From: Iris pallida
Taxonomy: Eukaryota; Streptophyta; Magnoliopsida; Asparagales; Iridaceae
Length of the DNA stretch: 64,000 bases
Direction: 5' to 3'
NCBI GenBank assembly: GCA_029216955.1
Contig: JANAVB010023996.1
Span: 13,675,138 to 13,739,137, forward strand
Part shown: positions 32,461 through 45,500 of the stretch, one piece after another
Numbering within the stretch: the first letter of the stretch is position 1
How the letters are laid out: each line of letters starts with the position of its first letter
Made by a program: the position numbers and the translations under genes
The notes under the pieces: model-generated
Told to the model about the DNA's origin: nothing
Seen by the model: only the letters and a program-made list of their open reading frames with translations
Database searches by the model: none

Positions 32461-33720
32461 GGCAGCTGTGAAATCTATATTCACAAGTGAAGGACAATCC
32501 ACAAATAGACCCACAATATTTGATGGAACAAACTATACCTATTGGAAAACATGAATGAGTTTCTTTTTAAAATCTCTTGATTTTTATCGAATTAGTTTTT
32601 TTTTAAAATCTCTTGATTTTGATCTTTGGTCTATAGTCATAGACGGCTACAAAAAGCCACCAAGAATAGTAATTTACGGTAATCTTATGGACAAGCCACA
32701 TGATAGATATACGGATTCAAAGAACACACAAGCTAGTCTTGATGCAAGAGCGATCAATGCACTATTCTGTGCTATTTATAAGACTGAGTTCAATAGAGTA
32801 TCTATATGTGTCACTTCGCATGAGATTTGGAAACTTCTTGAGGTAACTCATAAAGGAACTTCACAAGTAAAAGAATCGAAGATCAAAAGACTAACACAAG
32901 AGTATGAGGCTTTCAAGATGAAGTCAAATGAAACAATTACACAAATGTTCACAAGTTTTCTAGATATAACTAATCCTTTTTCTTATCTTGGAAAGATTAC
33001 AATAACCATGAAAAGTTCAGGAAGGTGCTCAGAGGATTGACCAAGAGTTGGAATTCGAAGGCTACAACAATCATTGAAGGAAATGATCTCACCACAATCT
33101 CACTAGAGACGCTGATGGGTAAACTCATGACTCATGAGCTTGACCTACAAGACTTTGAAGAGGCATCCCCAAAAGAAAAATCTATCTCCTTCAAAGTACA
33201 AGCTAAAAGATTTTCCAGTGAAGAGACTGACAATGAAGTCAAATGGTGATGAACAAGCTCTACTGGTCAAAAACTTTAGGAAGTTCTTGAGGTTTGAGAA
33301 ATCAAACCGAATGAAGAAAGATGACCAAGAAAGCAATCAAGAAGAAACTATATGCTATGGATGTAAAAGACCAGGCATATAAAGAAGGACCACATAATAG
33401 CTAAGAGAGAGTAGTTGATATGATCGATCAAGCAAAAAATCACAACTAGTCAAAAGTATGCAAATACTAGTATTTGCCATGAAAGTGAGGCTAGTGAATC
33501 AGAAGAAGAGGAAAGACACAACAGCTCTACAAATGTTTGCTTAATGGCATTTGATCAGGTATCAGATAATCCTCTATATGATAATTTTACTTTTGATGAA
33601 CTCTCTGATGCTTTTAGCGACTTACTTGATGAACACAAAAGTGTGTTAGACAAGTATAAGCAATCTTAAAAATAGATAAAAGCATAAACAGCCGAAGTGG
33701 CTACACTGCCTAACTTATTG
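32461..33720 (+). pseudogene. Gag of element F
   Basis: Starts MAAVKSIFTSEGQ and contains FDGTNYTYWK, the usual copia gag entry. A TGA follows at once where Arg CGA is expected. The next frame has the capsid part (DARAINALFCAIYK, EIWKLLEVTHKGTSQVK, LTQEYEAFKM). A partial knuckle CYGCKRPGI is at about 33350. At least two frameshifts (near 33025 and 33240) and several stops. A short internal duplication (DFYRISFFLKSLDF repeated) lies at about 32555-32620. Confidence 0.8.
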
Positions 33721-34300
33721 TAAGAAATAAATAAGACATCTACCACAGATAACACGAAAGAATTGGCTAATATCAAGCTAATTCTTCATAAAGCTCAATG
33801 TATGGTTGATCAGAGAGAGAAAAGGACTATGGAAATGTGCTTCATCTATATAATTTTAAAAAGAGATTAAAAATCAATACTGAACAAAGGCTGAAAGACA
33901 TGACTGAAAAACAAGTACCAGCTTATTCAATTCTCTAAAAAGGTAGAGATAAAATTAGACAAATTGGTTGCTCCTATTACAGTGCCTAAGATATATCCTA
34001 CTACACAGTACATACCAAATAGTACATAATCAAAGAAAAACATAAGCAACATATTTTACACAATTATGCTTTCACTTACAAGTATCCACATAAGACACAA
34101 AACACTCATATCTACACTAAGTCAAAGGACACTCACTCTAGAATTATCTGCACATACTGTCGTTAACATGGGCGTATATCCCAGTATTATTGAATTAGAA
34201 AGTTAGTAAACATGAATAAATTCACATGGATACGCAAAGTTAACAATGCTGGACCCTCAAATAAATAGGTACCAAAGGTCACAACTACTTGTTTTAGGTA
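33721..34300 (+). pseudogene. Decayed gag-protease spacer of element F
   Basis: No frame longer than a few dozen codons. The position and some lysine-rich fragments suggest the end of gag. Nothing else seen. Confidence 0.4.
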
Positions 34301-35300
34301 GGCCAACCCTCTAACGCTAGAAGCAAATGGATCCTCGATAGTGGATATTCGCGACACGTGACAGATGACGCATCTTTATTCGCGACGGTATCGAAAAAGA
34401 GAAGGATATGTCTCATTCAAAAATAATTTAAGTGGTAATATTATAGGTAATAGTTGTTGGTATGCCCCCCTATCCAGAAATAAAAGACGTTTGCCTTGTA
34501 ACATAATTAAAACATAACCTGTTAAGCATCAGTCATCTTGTTGACAATAGTTATGGTATTAATTGTGTTAAAGACAAATGTTATATGTATAATATGTCCA
34601 CTGGTAATCCAGTTTATAAAGGAATCAGGGAGGACAATATTTATGTTTTTTTTAGAAAGTACTAACAGTGCAGGTAAGTGTGCAGTAGTTAACCAAGATG
34701 AAAGTTGGTTATGGCATATGAGACCAGAACATGTGAAAACAGATACCATTTCAAGACTATCAACGAAGTAATTGGTAAAAGGACTACAAGAAATATCATT
34801 CACAAGAGACATGGTATGTGACTGTAAGAAAAACAAAGCAGCTAGATCCTCATTTAAATCCATCAACGCTGTAAGTACTTCTAAACCTTTGCAGCTGATA
34901 CATATGGATCTGTTTGGACCTAGTAAAGTTGTCAGCCTTGGCAGTAAGCCCTATGCTTTTGTAGTTGTTGATGATTTTTATCGATATATATGATTTTTTA
35001 TCAAACAAAAGCGATACAATTTTTGAATTTGAGATTTTTTTGCAAAAAGGTTCAAAACGAAAAAGGTTTCATGATTACTCGTATCCGAAGTGATCATGGA
35101 GGCGAATTAGTAAATTTTGATTTCAAAAGGCTTTGTGATGCAAATGGTTTTTCTCATGACTTTTCTTGTCCTAGAACTTCCCAACAGAATGGTGTTGTGG
35201 AGCGGAAGAATATAACTCTAAGCGATATGGCTAGAGTCATGCTAAATCAGCATAATCTTTCGAAATACTTTTGGACTAAAGCTGTAAGTACAGCTTGACA
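34301..35300 (+). pseudogene. Protease and integrase of element F
   Basis: The protease triad is in WILDSGYSRHVTDD near 34330. The integrase zinc-finger part follows (LWHMRPEHVKTDTISRL, then MVCDCKKNKAARSSF, where the second Cys spacing is damaged). The core shows HMDLFGP (Asp), RSDHGGEL (Asp) and NGVVERKN (Glu). Frames change at about 34770 and 34990. This enzyme would insert the DNA copy. Confidence 0.85.
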
Positions 35301-35860
35301 TATTTTGAATAGGGTGCTGATTCGACCTATATCGAAGTAGACACCTTATGAATTATGGTTTAATCTCATTCCAAACATTTCTTATTTCAAAGTTTTTGGA
35401 TATTGCTTTTATCCTGAACACTAAGGATAACTTGGATAATTTCTATGGCAGACGAAGGAATATTCTTTGGTTATGCTGCCAAGAGTAAGGGATATAGAGT
35501 CCTAAATAAGAAATCTATGATTGTTGAAGAATCCATTAACGTTTTATTTGATGAGCTAAACAGTCATATAGCAAATAACAGAGATGATGAAGGCGCAAGA
35601 AAAACACCCAAGGTAACTGAAGATGTTGCTGTTGACAAAGACGATCTAGAGAGTCTACCAATGAAGATAAAGTTATGCTAGACCATCCAGAAACTCTTGT
35701 CATAGGTGATGTATCAAAGAGAGTAAGTACATATTCTTCTACTAGAAATATAACTGCTAATGTTATATTTATTTCTCAAATAGAACCTAAATCAGTAGCA
35801 GATGCATTTTTAGATAAATTTTAGATTTATGCTATGCAAGAGGAACTTAACCAGTTCAAG
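35301..35860 (+). pseudogene. Integrase C-terminal region of element F
   Basis: A 78-codon piece (DEGIFFGYAAKSKGYRVLNK) is the GKF-like domain region of copia integrases (FLGYS-like motif). The remainder up to RT is acidic and degraded. Confidence 0.7.
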
Positions 35861-36655
35861 AGAAACCAAATTTAGGAACTTGTTCCTAAACCTATTGGTC
35901 AATCTATAATTGGTACCAAATGGGTGTTTTAAATAAACTTAGTGATGATGGACAAATTCTACGTAACAAAGCTCGTCTAGTGGCTCAAGGTTATAATCAA
36001 GAAGAATGAATTGATTATGACGAGACTTATGCTCCTATTTCTAGACTAGAATCTATTCGCATGATTTGTGCATTTACATGTTTTCACGATTTCAAACTTT
36101 TTCAAATAGACATGAAAAATGTATTTTTGATTGGTTTTATAAAATAAGAAGTTTTTGTAAAACAACTCCCTAGTTTTGAAGATTTTAAATTTCTCGATCA
36201 CGTTTTGAAGTTATGTAAGCCACTCTATGGACTCAAACAAGCCCCTCGAGCTAGGTATGGTCGCCTAAGTTCCTTCCTACTTGAAAATATTTTTTTAAAG
36301 GAATAGTTGATACAACTCTGTTTATCAAGTCTTCAAATGATGACATTCTGTTACTGTAAATTTTTATGTGGACGATATTATATTTGGTTCTACTAATGAA
36401 CATTTGTCAAGAATTTGCTAAGTATATTCAGAGTGAGTTTGAGATGAGTATGATGGGAGAGCTAAACTACTTCCTCGGATTACAAATCAAACAAAGCACT
36501 CAGGAAACCTTCATCAATCAAGCTAATTATATGAAGGATTTACTGAAAAGGCTTGACTTCGACAACGCAAAGCCTACCGAGACTCCTATGGCTACATCAA
36601 CCAAACTTGATCTTGATGAAAGTGACAAACTAGTCTACAGCGTAAGTAACGAGGT
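35861..36655 (+). pseudogene. Reverse transcriptase of element F
   Basis: Fragments read GTKWVF, NKARLVAQGYNQEE, FKLFQIDMKN, CKPLYGLKQAPRA and FYVDDIIFGS (about 36360-36390), the copia YVDD site, followed by MGELNYFLGLQIKQ. Stops and frameshifts interrupt it, for example at about 35933, 36007 and 36146. Confidence 0.88.
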
Positions 36656-37290
36656 ATGATTGATAGTTTATTATATTTGACTGCTAGTCGACGTGATATT
36701 ATATTTAGCGTTTGTATATGTACAAGTTATCAAGCTAACCCTAAGGAATCACACCTATGCATAGTTAAGCGTATCTTTCGATACCTTAAGGGTACTTTAC
36801 CTGTCGTCTTATGGTATCCCAAAAAACATCATTTGACCTGATTGGGTTTTCTGATACTGATTTTGCTGGATGCAAAGTAGACCATAAAAGTACCGACAGT
36901 ACATGTCATTTCCTTGGTAAATATTGAGTTTTTGGTTTAGCAAGAAACAAAATTATGTTGCATTATCGACGACTGAAGCCGAGTATATCTCTACAGGTCA
37001 TTATTTTGCACAAATTTTATGGATAAAGCAAACCTTAAAAGACTACAATCTCCACTATACAAAGATTCCTATTTATTGTGACAACACTAACACAAAAATT
37101 TGACTACGAACCCTGTACGTCACTCACGCACTAAACACATTGGAATACGTCATCACTTCTTACGTGATCACCATCAACACGGGGATGTTTGTTTAAAATT
37201 TATTGACACAAATCATCAGTTAGCAGATATTTTCACCAAACCATTGGCCGAAGACTGATTCAACTTTATTTGTCGCGAGTTAGGTATTCT
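36656..37290 (+). pseudogene. RNase H of element F
   Basis: Begins SLLYLTASRRDIIFSVC, continues ESHLCIVKRIFRYLKGT, FSDTDFAGCKVDHKST, STTEAEYIS and ends HQLADIFTKPLAED. The acidic residues for catalysis are mostly readable, but the frame is broken near 36840, 36925 and 37100, with a TGA at about 37256. Confidence 0.88.
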
Positions 37291-37631
37291 TGAATTTTCG
37301 AAAAATAATACTTTATGTTTAGAAAATTGCATAGACTATATTCAAATAATTTTTTATGTCAGAGTTATTTTGGGTATAAGCCGAAAGGGTCCTTCTGTCA
37401 TGTAGGTGTAAATAGCATGAAGCGATACGGTGTACTAGTTCTCGGACTACCGCTAGCCGGGATCCAGCCTCTACAGCTAATCCAAAGTGAAAAAGACTTA
37501 ATTAACAAATGAATATTAGCTCTAATGCAAATTTGTATTCATAGATCAAAAAATGTTTTCAAAAATACAAGTGTACCGAACTCGGGCCGAGTTTGGTTAC
37601 CCCCTAACATAACCGATTTATCAGCTGCTGT
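37291..37631 (+). other. Element F sequence behind RNase H, up to insertion of G
   Basis: Includes ELGILEFSKN remnants, then no supported coding. It contains GAACTCGGGCCGAGTTTGG, similar to the GAACTCATGCCGAGTTCTG of the F LTRs, so part of it may be LTR-derived. Confidence 0.5.
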
Positions 37632-38880
37632 TGTCACGACCCGCACCAGAAGTAAGGGCATGAGTACATGACAGCGTCCCAGCCTACGCCACAGAAATGG
37701 CGTAGAACGCTGTCTAGGTCTACTATCTAACAACAATTATAATATCAAAACCTATCGAGAACGGTCAACTCCGAATGTTGGACAAGCAATGACAGTATAA
37801 TATACTCAATCACAAACTCTAAGAAATATAGTTGATACTGAAAGATAAAGACAACAAGATATGAAATATCATCCAGAAGATCCAACACAGATAATACAAG
37901 TCTAGAGTCAACAATCTCTAATACAAATATTAAATTAATAACAAGCCAAAATGTAATCTGGAGACAAAGTCCAGTACCACAAACCAGCTAAGCTACTCTA
38001 AAGCCCCATCGGCTGGAGCTAACCCTTGCTGAACTAGGGTCTCCAAGTCTAGGCCAACTATGTCATGAGGACCGTAGTAGGTAGGACACTCGTCCTCGCC
38101 ATAATCTATAAAATTTTGTCAACATATCCAGTCAGGATGGAAGGAGCACAAATCTCAAATGACAGTTCTAGTTAGACGATATTAAAATTGTAGCAGTAAA
38201 TAGAGAGAATATATAAGGTAAAATAATGTGTACATGAATCATGGTAAGGCATATCAAGACTGTAACTGAATGTAAGAACAAGAAAACAATATATATCATG
38301 TACAAAAATTTGGAACTATATCTATGTGAGTTTAGTATTAGTTTCAACATGTGATCGGCTTGGGTTGCACCGGAGAAAAAGGGCCTGGCTAGTCATACAT
38401 GAAGTGTATGGCTAACACCCTCAGGAAACAGAATCACATGAGAAAAAATGATCACATATCTACGCTAAGTAGCCCCATCCCCGACCACAAAGTGGATCCA
38501 GTAATGACATATCATGGCACATGATTCTCCGAGAAGGTAGCGAGCCTTCACAGAATCATGTCTATACAATGCACAGGAAAAACTTGTATATGGTATACCA
38601 AGGAATACAAGGAATAACGTCTCATGACGGGATCCAGACAAATACCAATTCGTGTGAACAATGTGACAAGAGAACAGAGATATCTACTCTAAATACAAGA
38701 AACATAGACGATATCATAAAATAAAAATACTATTAGAGAATACACTCGCCTGACATCCGATGTAAATATGTAACTGTGTAATCTGGCTCAGAATGAAGTC
38801 ACAGACCTAAATACGAGATATACATGAGTTTAATTAAGGTTTAACAGTGTATGGCATAATTTCTAGTATATGTTATGCAA

Positions 38881-39310
38881 TCTAGGTCAAACTCAGTCAT
38901 ACTAAGTCACACCAAGCCAAACTAAGTCACACTAGGTCAATTTAAGTCAATCTAAGCCAAACAAGGTCAATCTAAGTCAATCTAGATTATACAAAGTCAA
39001 TCTAAGTCATACTAGGCCTAACAAAGTTAAACTAGGTCAATACAAGTCAATACAAGTCAAACAAAGTCAAATTGGTCGATTTAAGTCAAAGGTTGACTTA
39101 TAGTTGACTTTTGGTCAACCGGTCAACCCTAGTCAACTCATAGTCCACTCTAGGTCAAACTAGGTCAATTGTTGACTCATAGTTGACTTTTGGTCAACTG
39201 GTCAACTCTGGTCAAGTTTTGGTCAATTTTAGGCTAAAGTTGACTTTTGGTTGACTTTTAGTCAAAACGGTCAACCATGGTCAAATGGGGTCAACCCTAA
39301 GTCACTTACC
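38881..39310. repeat. Array of about 30 GTCAA/TTGAC cores, 10-bp period, in LTR of G
   Basis: From 38881 to about 39070 nearly every tenth base starts a unit like ACTAAGTCAA or ACTAGGTCAA. Further right the spacing loosens and the cores appear on both strands (TTGACTTTTGGTCAAC). TTGAC is the core of the W-box bound by WRKY factors. Confidence 0.85.
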
Positions 39311-39480
39311 CTATTTCAAACCATTACCAACCAAGCTATCCTAATTCTAACCATATCTTAAACATATTATCTCATATCTTAGTTCTAAGGTATTAGCTTA
39401 ACTCTATCCCATTACCTTACCAAGGTAAACTTATTACCTTAGCTCTAACCGATACCCTTGTCTACTTTACCCTCACTCTA

Positions 39481-41799
39481 TGTCACGACCTGCCCGCTTT
39501 TCTGGATACGAGACGTGTCCAAGCTAGCCTACGCTGTGGTATCGACGGTAGAACGCTGTCAAGCCCGCAAGAAATAAATGCTCAAAAATAATAATTGCTG
39601 TTCATTCACATTTCTAAATTTATTACAATATTTATAATTAAGGAAAATACAAGATTTTATAATAAATGAAATTGTTACAACTGCTATCTATTTCTAAGTT
39701 GACCTCAGCATACCCAAGCCTTCCCAGTGTTAAGAGTGATCGCGGCTAAACCTGAAAAAATATTGGTTTCCAGTCAAGAATGGAACAAGTACACAAACCG
39801 ACGACAATGCGAAAATACAATAGAATTTACAAGACATGAAAATAACATATGAGATATCAAAACTGGAAGATAACTGATGACATAGCACGATAGAGAAGAA
39901 AATAAGAAAAAACTAATAAAAGACATCTATCTAGGTGGTGTGAAATATCCTTTTCGATATATGAACGGCTAGGAGGTAAATAAGGCTCACTGCACGTGTG
40001 TGCAGATGCTAGCATTCACGAAAGACACGGGGATAGTTCTGGGTAGTCCACATGTCTACTAAGATATTTCCCTCCCGACTACTCCTTGTGACGAGCGTGT
40101 CAACAAGCAGCAAGATATATGTATAGACATGAAATAAAAAGACTACTACGAATCGGAAAGCAATCAGAAAGTGCACTTTGAGGTCCTTAGCTGGAGAAAC
40201 CAATAATACTATACCACTCAATGAGCCACAATCAGTCAACACATGCAGAAGTCTCCAGATACTGAAATAAATATTACCAACGTTCTCAAAATAGTCAAAT
40301 TAGCTAGGATTGCCTGTCCTTAAGTCCAATTCTAGACACAGGAGCAAAATGGTAATTTCGGGCAAAAACGATGTCCGCCGTTGGACCCGCTTTGCACCAA
40401 AAAGCGTGCCAGAGTCAACGATCTCTAAATTCATCAAACTACATGTCAACAGGTCCATTTTTTCGATACGAACCCAACCGTATGTCCAAAGTTGGATTCT
40501 GGCAGGCCATGCACAAAATCGCCCGTTGAGTGGGACCGTGGGGCCCGCAAAACGACGTACGATTCAACTGTCTCAGAATTGGACCAGACTTGCAATACAG
40601 GACCAAAAAATGATACGGTCCTGCTGGCGTAAGTTTTGTCTCGATCTGACAAGCGTACACAAAGTTATGACTAAATTTGCATTGTACGGATACGGGACGA
40701 TTCCGACGGATACGCATTAAATTCGTCGTGCACACGCGACCAATTTGAATTCCGTCAAAGCCCACAAGACCACGAAGCTGTTACGCACCTTTTGATGCTT
40801 TCGGTTCATGACCACATCGCCCGGAATGGCGGGACGCACGTCGTGTGGATGAGTTTTTCAAGTTTTCTACTTTTGAAAACAGGTTTTTCCGAATTTTCAA
40901 GAATGGTTTAAACTGTACATGGTTTATGAAATTTAGAACTACGAAATAGTTTCTGATCCCCTATATATTTCTAAAAATGTGTTCATTTAGAATTTCTCAT
41001 ATGACATTAGATCGATCGAAAACGACCTCCAAACATGGATGATTGCACTGCTATATGCTCTGTTTTTGAACGGATTTTCACCCGACTTTGAGTCGATTTC
41101 ATGGGTAGGTTGGGACACTATCCTCAAATCCTCTTGATGGGATCTCGAGAGGGTTATATAGGCTCTCCGGACTAATTTACTAAACGCAAAACGATGAACT
41201 ACAGGAGAAGAATTTTACTTACAAAGTTGGGCTCATCGAGTCGGGATTACTGTCACGCTCCTGTACCGTCCGCGCGGGGTGCGGCCTGGACGGCCTTCGA
41301 CGGTGCGTGCGGTGGCGGGTGACCGCCCAGGGGTCGGGATAGGCTGGGGCGGCTCTGGGCTGAGATGGGGTGCGACGACGATTAGGGTTTTCTCGTTCTA
41401 GTCTCCCTACGTTCGATTCTTTTATACTACTGAATACTCGAAACTGAGCCGGATGGGGATGGGTCCTCGGGTTCGCACAAGGGAGGGGGTGTCCAGCTCG
41501 GGTTTGGTCCAGTTGTTGGGTTGCTATTGCTTTTCTTTCTTTCTTCTTTCTATTTCTTTTGCATTGAAATTAACTAAGTATTATATATATATATATATTA
41601 TATATATATATATATTATATATATATATATATATATACATACAATTATATATATACACATATTTAGTTATATATACCATTATATGTATACACATATTATT
41701 TATATTTATACACCTACATACCCTTTATTTATATGCATAGTTTTATCTCTCATATATAACAATATATACGCACATATGTATTTTTTATATACAACCACA

Positions 41800-41878
<79 letters not shown>

Positions 41879-41962
41879 ATTAATATATACACATATATTT
41901 ATATATTCCTGTATATATGTATACACCTTAATAAATCATGATATATACATGCCTATTTAATC

Positions 41963-42011
<49 letters not shown>

Positions 42012-42308
42012 ATATTATATGGGTGTGCCTTTCATCTGTATATTATAAATGACTATAGAAATATTCATATACACATCTACAGTGGATATATACAATACTT
42101 GTATAATATTTTATTGGACCATTAAAAAGAACCAATAAGAATAAAATAATATTTTATGTAATAACCTCAATAATAAAATAACAATAATAACGAAATCCAA
42201 TAACCAATAATGGTGTATATACCATCATGCACAGTCTAAAAATCCCCATTTAAGTAAAATAAAAATAAAATAATAAAATATTTTAAAATTTCTGGGAAGG
42301 GAGCTACA
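39481..42308 (-). repeat. 3' LTR of element H
   Basis: TGTCACGACCTGCCCGC to GGGAGCTACA. Contains TA-rich microsatellites at 41581-42012. ORFs inside it that look conserved also occur in the other LTR because the whole sequence is repeated; they are not evidence of coding. Confidence 0.93.
41581..42012. repeat. TA microsatellites in 3' LTR of H
   Basis: Runs of TA with ATAC and ATAT interruptions, longest at about 41805-41872 and 41965-42002. The matching stretch of the other LTR differs in arrangement. Confidence 0.95.
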
Positions 42309-45300
42309 AATCTACCCACCTTAAAAATAATTTCGTTCTCGAAATTCTAATTCATAACTATTCTAAAATTATAAATCCACTATTTCTTTAATCTTCTCAA
42401 ATTTAATTCCTCAAAATAGTTGTATTCTCCTTCTAGCCATTTTGTAACTATGAAACTCCGAGGACTTCTACCCACCTTTGGTCACACTACCCCTTCAAAC
42501 ACCTGACCCTAAAACTTGATAATCTTCCAACTAGTTGCTAAAATTTCTATCATTAGATATCTACTGCATATGGCTTATATAATCCTCTCCATCTATCAAA
42601 CAACCCCAAGATCTAACAAGCAACAAATTTACACAAGTAGCTAAAAAATATTGATAAATTCTAATAAGCATGACCACACGTCGCTCTACAATAGGAAGGA
42701 CAGGAAGATAAGGACAAATAATCGAGAGCGTATATGAAGCTCCCAAAGAAGTAGAGGGTATCCAATGATACAGATAGGAATAAAGTCTATGCACCACTGA
42801 CTTATTTGCTAGATTGGGCTACTCTAGTCTAGTCACTTGTTAAATCGAAGAACTCTTCGTTTCTTAGAGGGCTTGCAATCCATGCATTACATAAATTTCG
42901 TTCTCAAAATTTTATCTGAACAAGGTTTCATAACGAAACGAAATTTGAGAAATCAAGATTGTGACCTTTTCTGTGCTTTATTTAAACATACGAGCAAGGG
43001 ATGTAAATGCAATCCAAGATCATATCGCGACTTCCAAGTAAATGGAATAATGGTTACGAATGACACCATATTCTAAGAGGTGAAGACTTCATAGTAGGTA
43101 TAGGGACCTATTTCAAACAGTTCGGTTTATAGTCTAAAGATAGTGGTATGCATGGGTTATAGTTGGTCCTTTTAACCTGAAAGTCGTAGCACAAAAATAG
43201 AGTACAAGGGGACAGGTTTGAGTGGGACATGATATACCTAGATGAAGATGGACTCATCTAGATTTTTCATGTGAAATTTGTTGGAAGGTAATAGCTGGTC
43301 TCATGCTCCGAATATTAATGGCACGGCCGGGGACCCAAAATGATCTAAATGGAAAGTGGGAGTCCATGGGGCACCAATTTTCGTCCTAATGGAAATTATT
43401 CTAATCAGTCGGTAATCCTCGTATATTCCAAGTAGGCTTACAGTCTAACCACCTTAGAAGCTAGGACAGGGTTTTTAGGAATAATGAGGTTAGAATGGAT
43501 TTCAAGGTTTGGATATCGTACCTCGACTCTGGTTAGTAAAGAATAAGGCACGGCGTAGGGTTACGGTAGATATAAGTCAGGTCAAGGATTGTTCCTCCGT
43601 AGATAGAAAACGAGCGCGTGTGCAATGACACATGGTCGATAAAATAGAACAATCTACTTGTCTAGTATACAAGAGTTATCGGCAGGGTAACCACTCTAAG
43701 GCACATCATATGGAGATTGCTAACCGCTGAGTCACAAATTTCTATTTGTGTCAAAACCTGCTAGACTATTGTCACAAGGGTTCTAGTTGAAGCAAGCTTC
43801 AAACAAATGATTAGGGGTTCACAACATTTGGTCTCTGGAGAATAGGTAGTCTCCTAGGTTGGCATTTGGTCAAGGGGAGAGGATCCTAATCATTCTCGGA
43901 CTCCAATGAATAGAAGATCAAAGTAGTAGGTTTAGTGTCGAAGGAAGGACGAGTAACTTAAGGCAAGGTTCCAGTCACAGGGCTGGCCGATGGTAGCTAC
44001 ACTTGCGTATACAACTATCATAGCCATGGTAATACTCTGTACCTATTAATTACGGGCTTTCGGCTTTCTAATCAGTGAAAGACGAAAACAATAAAGGGTT
44101 GAGGAGAGTATTACTGAACACAATTACATGATTCAAAGGCAAATGCATAATTCAAGAGAAATTATCAAAGCAGCAGTCGCGGATGAGAATCTAGAGACAT
44201 CGATATCTCAATCCACGTAGGGTAATTAATTAAAGAGCGAACCAAATGCATCATGGTTGATCAGACCGTAATACACTAATTCTGATTAGACAATATGTTA
44301 ACGGGCGTCCCCAATAAACATATGTCTTGAATCAAGCTCGATAAAAGAGTAAGCTTGTAAAAACTAGGCTGTAATAGCAGCATTGGTCAAGAGAGTCAAA
44401 ATATAAATATGCAAGATTTTTGAAATGAGGCACAATTGGTTCGAGTTTTGAGAGAATCAAAACCTTACCTGGTGTTCTTGCTTATACAGTCTTCCTACGA
44501 TCTTTCTATCCCTAAGGCCTTGGTCGACTAATGAGTTAGGGAACTCTAAATTCTATATTCTAAGTAAATCCTTGGTTTCGTGATTTAGATATGATATGCT
44601 ATCAGATACTTTACCTTCTATTGACAAAAGGTCTAAAGAGGTTAACGTAGGTGTAGTTTTAGCAATATTCCATAAACTATAATTCTTCGAAGTGATTTCA
44701 ATTCTATGGGTTGTGCCTCGCCAGTGCGCTGCTGGCTGCAGTGAACCCACATCTCCACTCTCAGCTAATTGATGACAGTGCACTGCTGTCTAACTATTAT
44801 TAGTTAACTAATACTCATTTAACTATATCCGTAAAAATTTATGAGCTTCTAGAGATCCAAACAAGTTGACTAAGAATAAAGCGTAGATATTTGTCCTATC
44901 AGTCACAACATTTAAATTAAAAGATTTAACATGGAGAAAATAACTAAATACGAAAGAAGCACAAACATTCTAGTATCTATTTCATATGCATTTTACTGGT
45001 TGAGGGAAATCTCGAATCAATCTACCTCGAGATTTTATACGAATAAAAGAATCAGTAATTATAAATCAATTCATTACAGCAAAATAGAATTTAAGTAGGC
45101 AATTCTAATTTATGACATAAGGTTTATATCTAACAAAGTAATAAAAAAAAATTAAACAATTTATCAAAATTAACGCCATAATTCTAGGCAAGCCTAACAT
45201 ACCAAGCGAATAGTGGATCCTCATTGGATCACATTGTCATATCAAAGTATAGTGTACCTATAGGGATCTAGCAAGCTATCTAAATTTAATAATTCTGAAT

Positions 45301-45500
45301 AGCATGGCCTACCTAACAACCTTAACTACCCAACGGTCAAGTTAAACAAGGGACTCCTAGTCATTCTCTTAAATCATTTCAATCCTAGTTTGTGAATGAG
45401 CATTTCCTAGTCGCAGGCTCGCAGTGGTACGCGAATATGGCACCACCACGAGTTCGCACAATTTTGCAAAAACGGACCTGTATGGGCCATCACAAAAATT
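42309..45500 (-). pseudogene. Interior of element H, decayed
   Basis: No frame over about 80 codons. The first bases on the minus strand after the LTR border carry the polypurine tract. A stretch at about 43400-43475 (GGTAATCCTCGTATATTCC and onwards) is weakly like the RT region that encodes the VDYR motif in element B at 11090-11160. If real, it lies closer to the 3' LTR than in B and implies a large internal deletion. Otherwise nothing is recognised. Confidence 0.5.
45475..45492 (-). other. Candidate primer-binding site of element H, non-standard
   Basis: The minus strand reads TGATGGCCCATACAGGTC, eight bases from the LTR. It matches the site of element B in 16 of 18 positions and not the initiator-Met type. 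Confidence 0.5.

Noticed and set aside
40310..40765. ORFs of 108-136 codons that recur at 46376-46901
   Set aside because: Both lie at the same place in the two LTRs of H. Their similarity reflects the LTR repeat, not selection on a protein.
41453..41883. ORFs made of Ile and Tyr repeats
   Set aside because: Translation of TA microsatellites.
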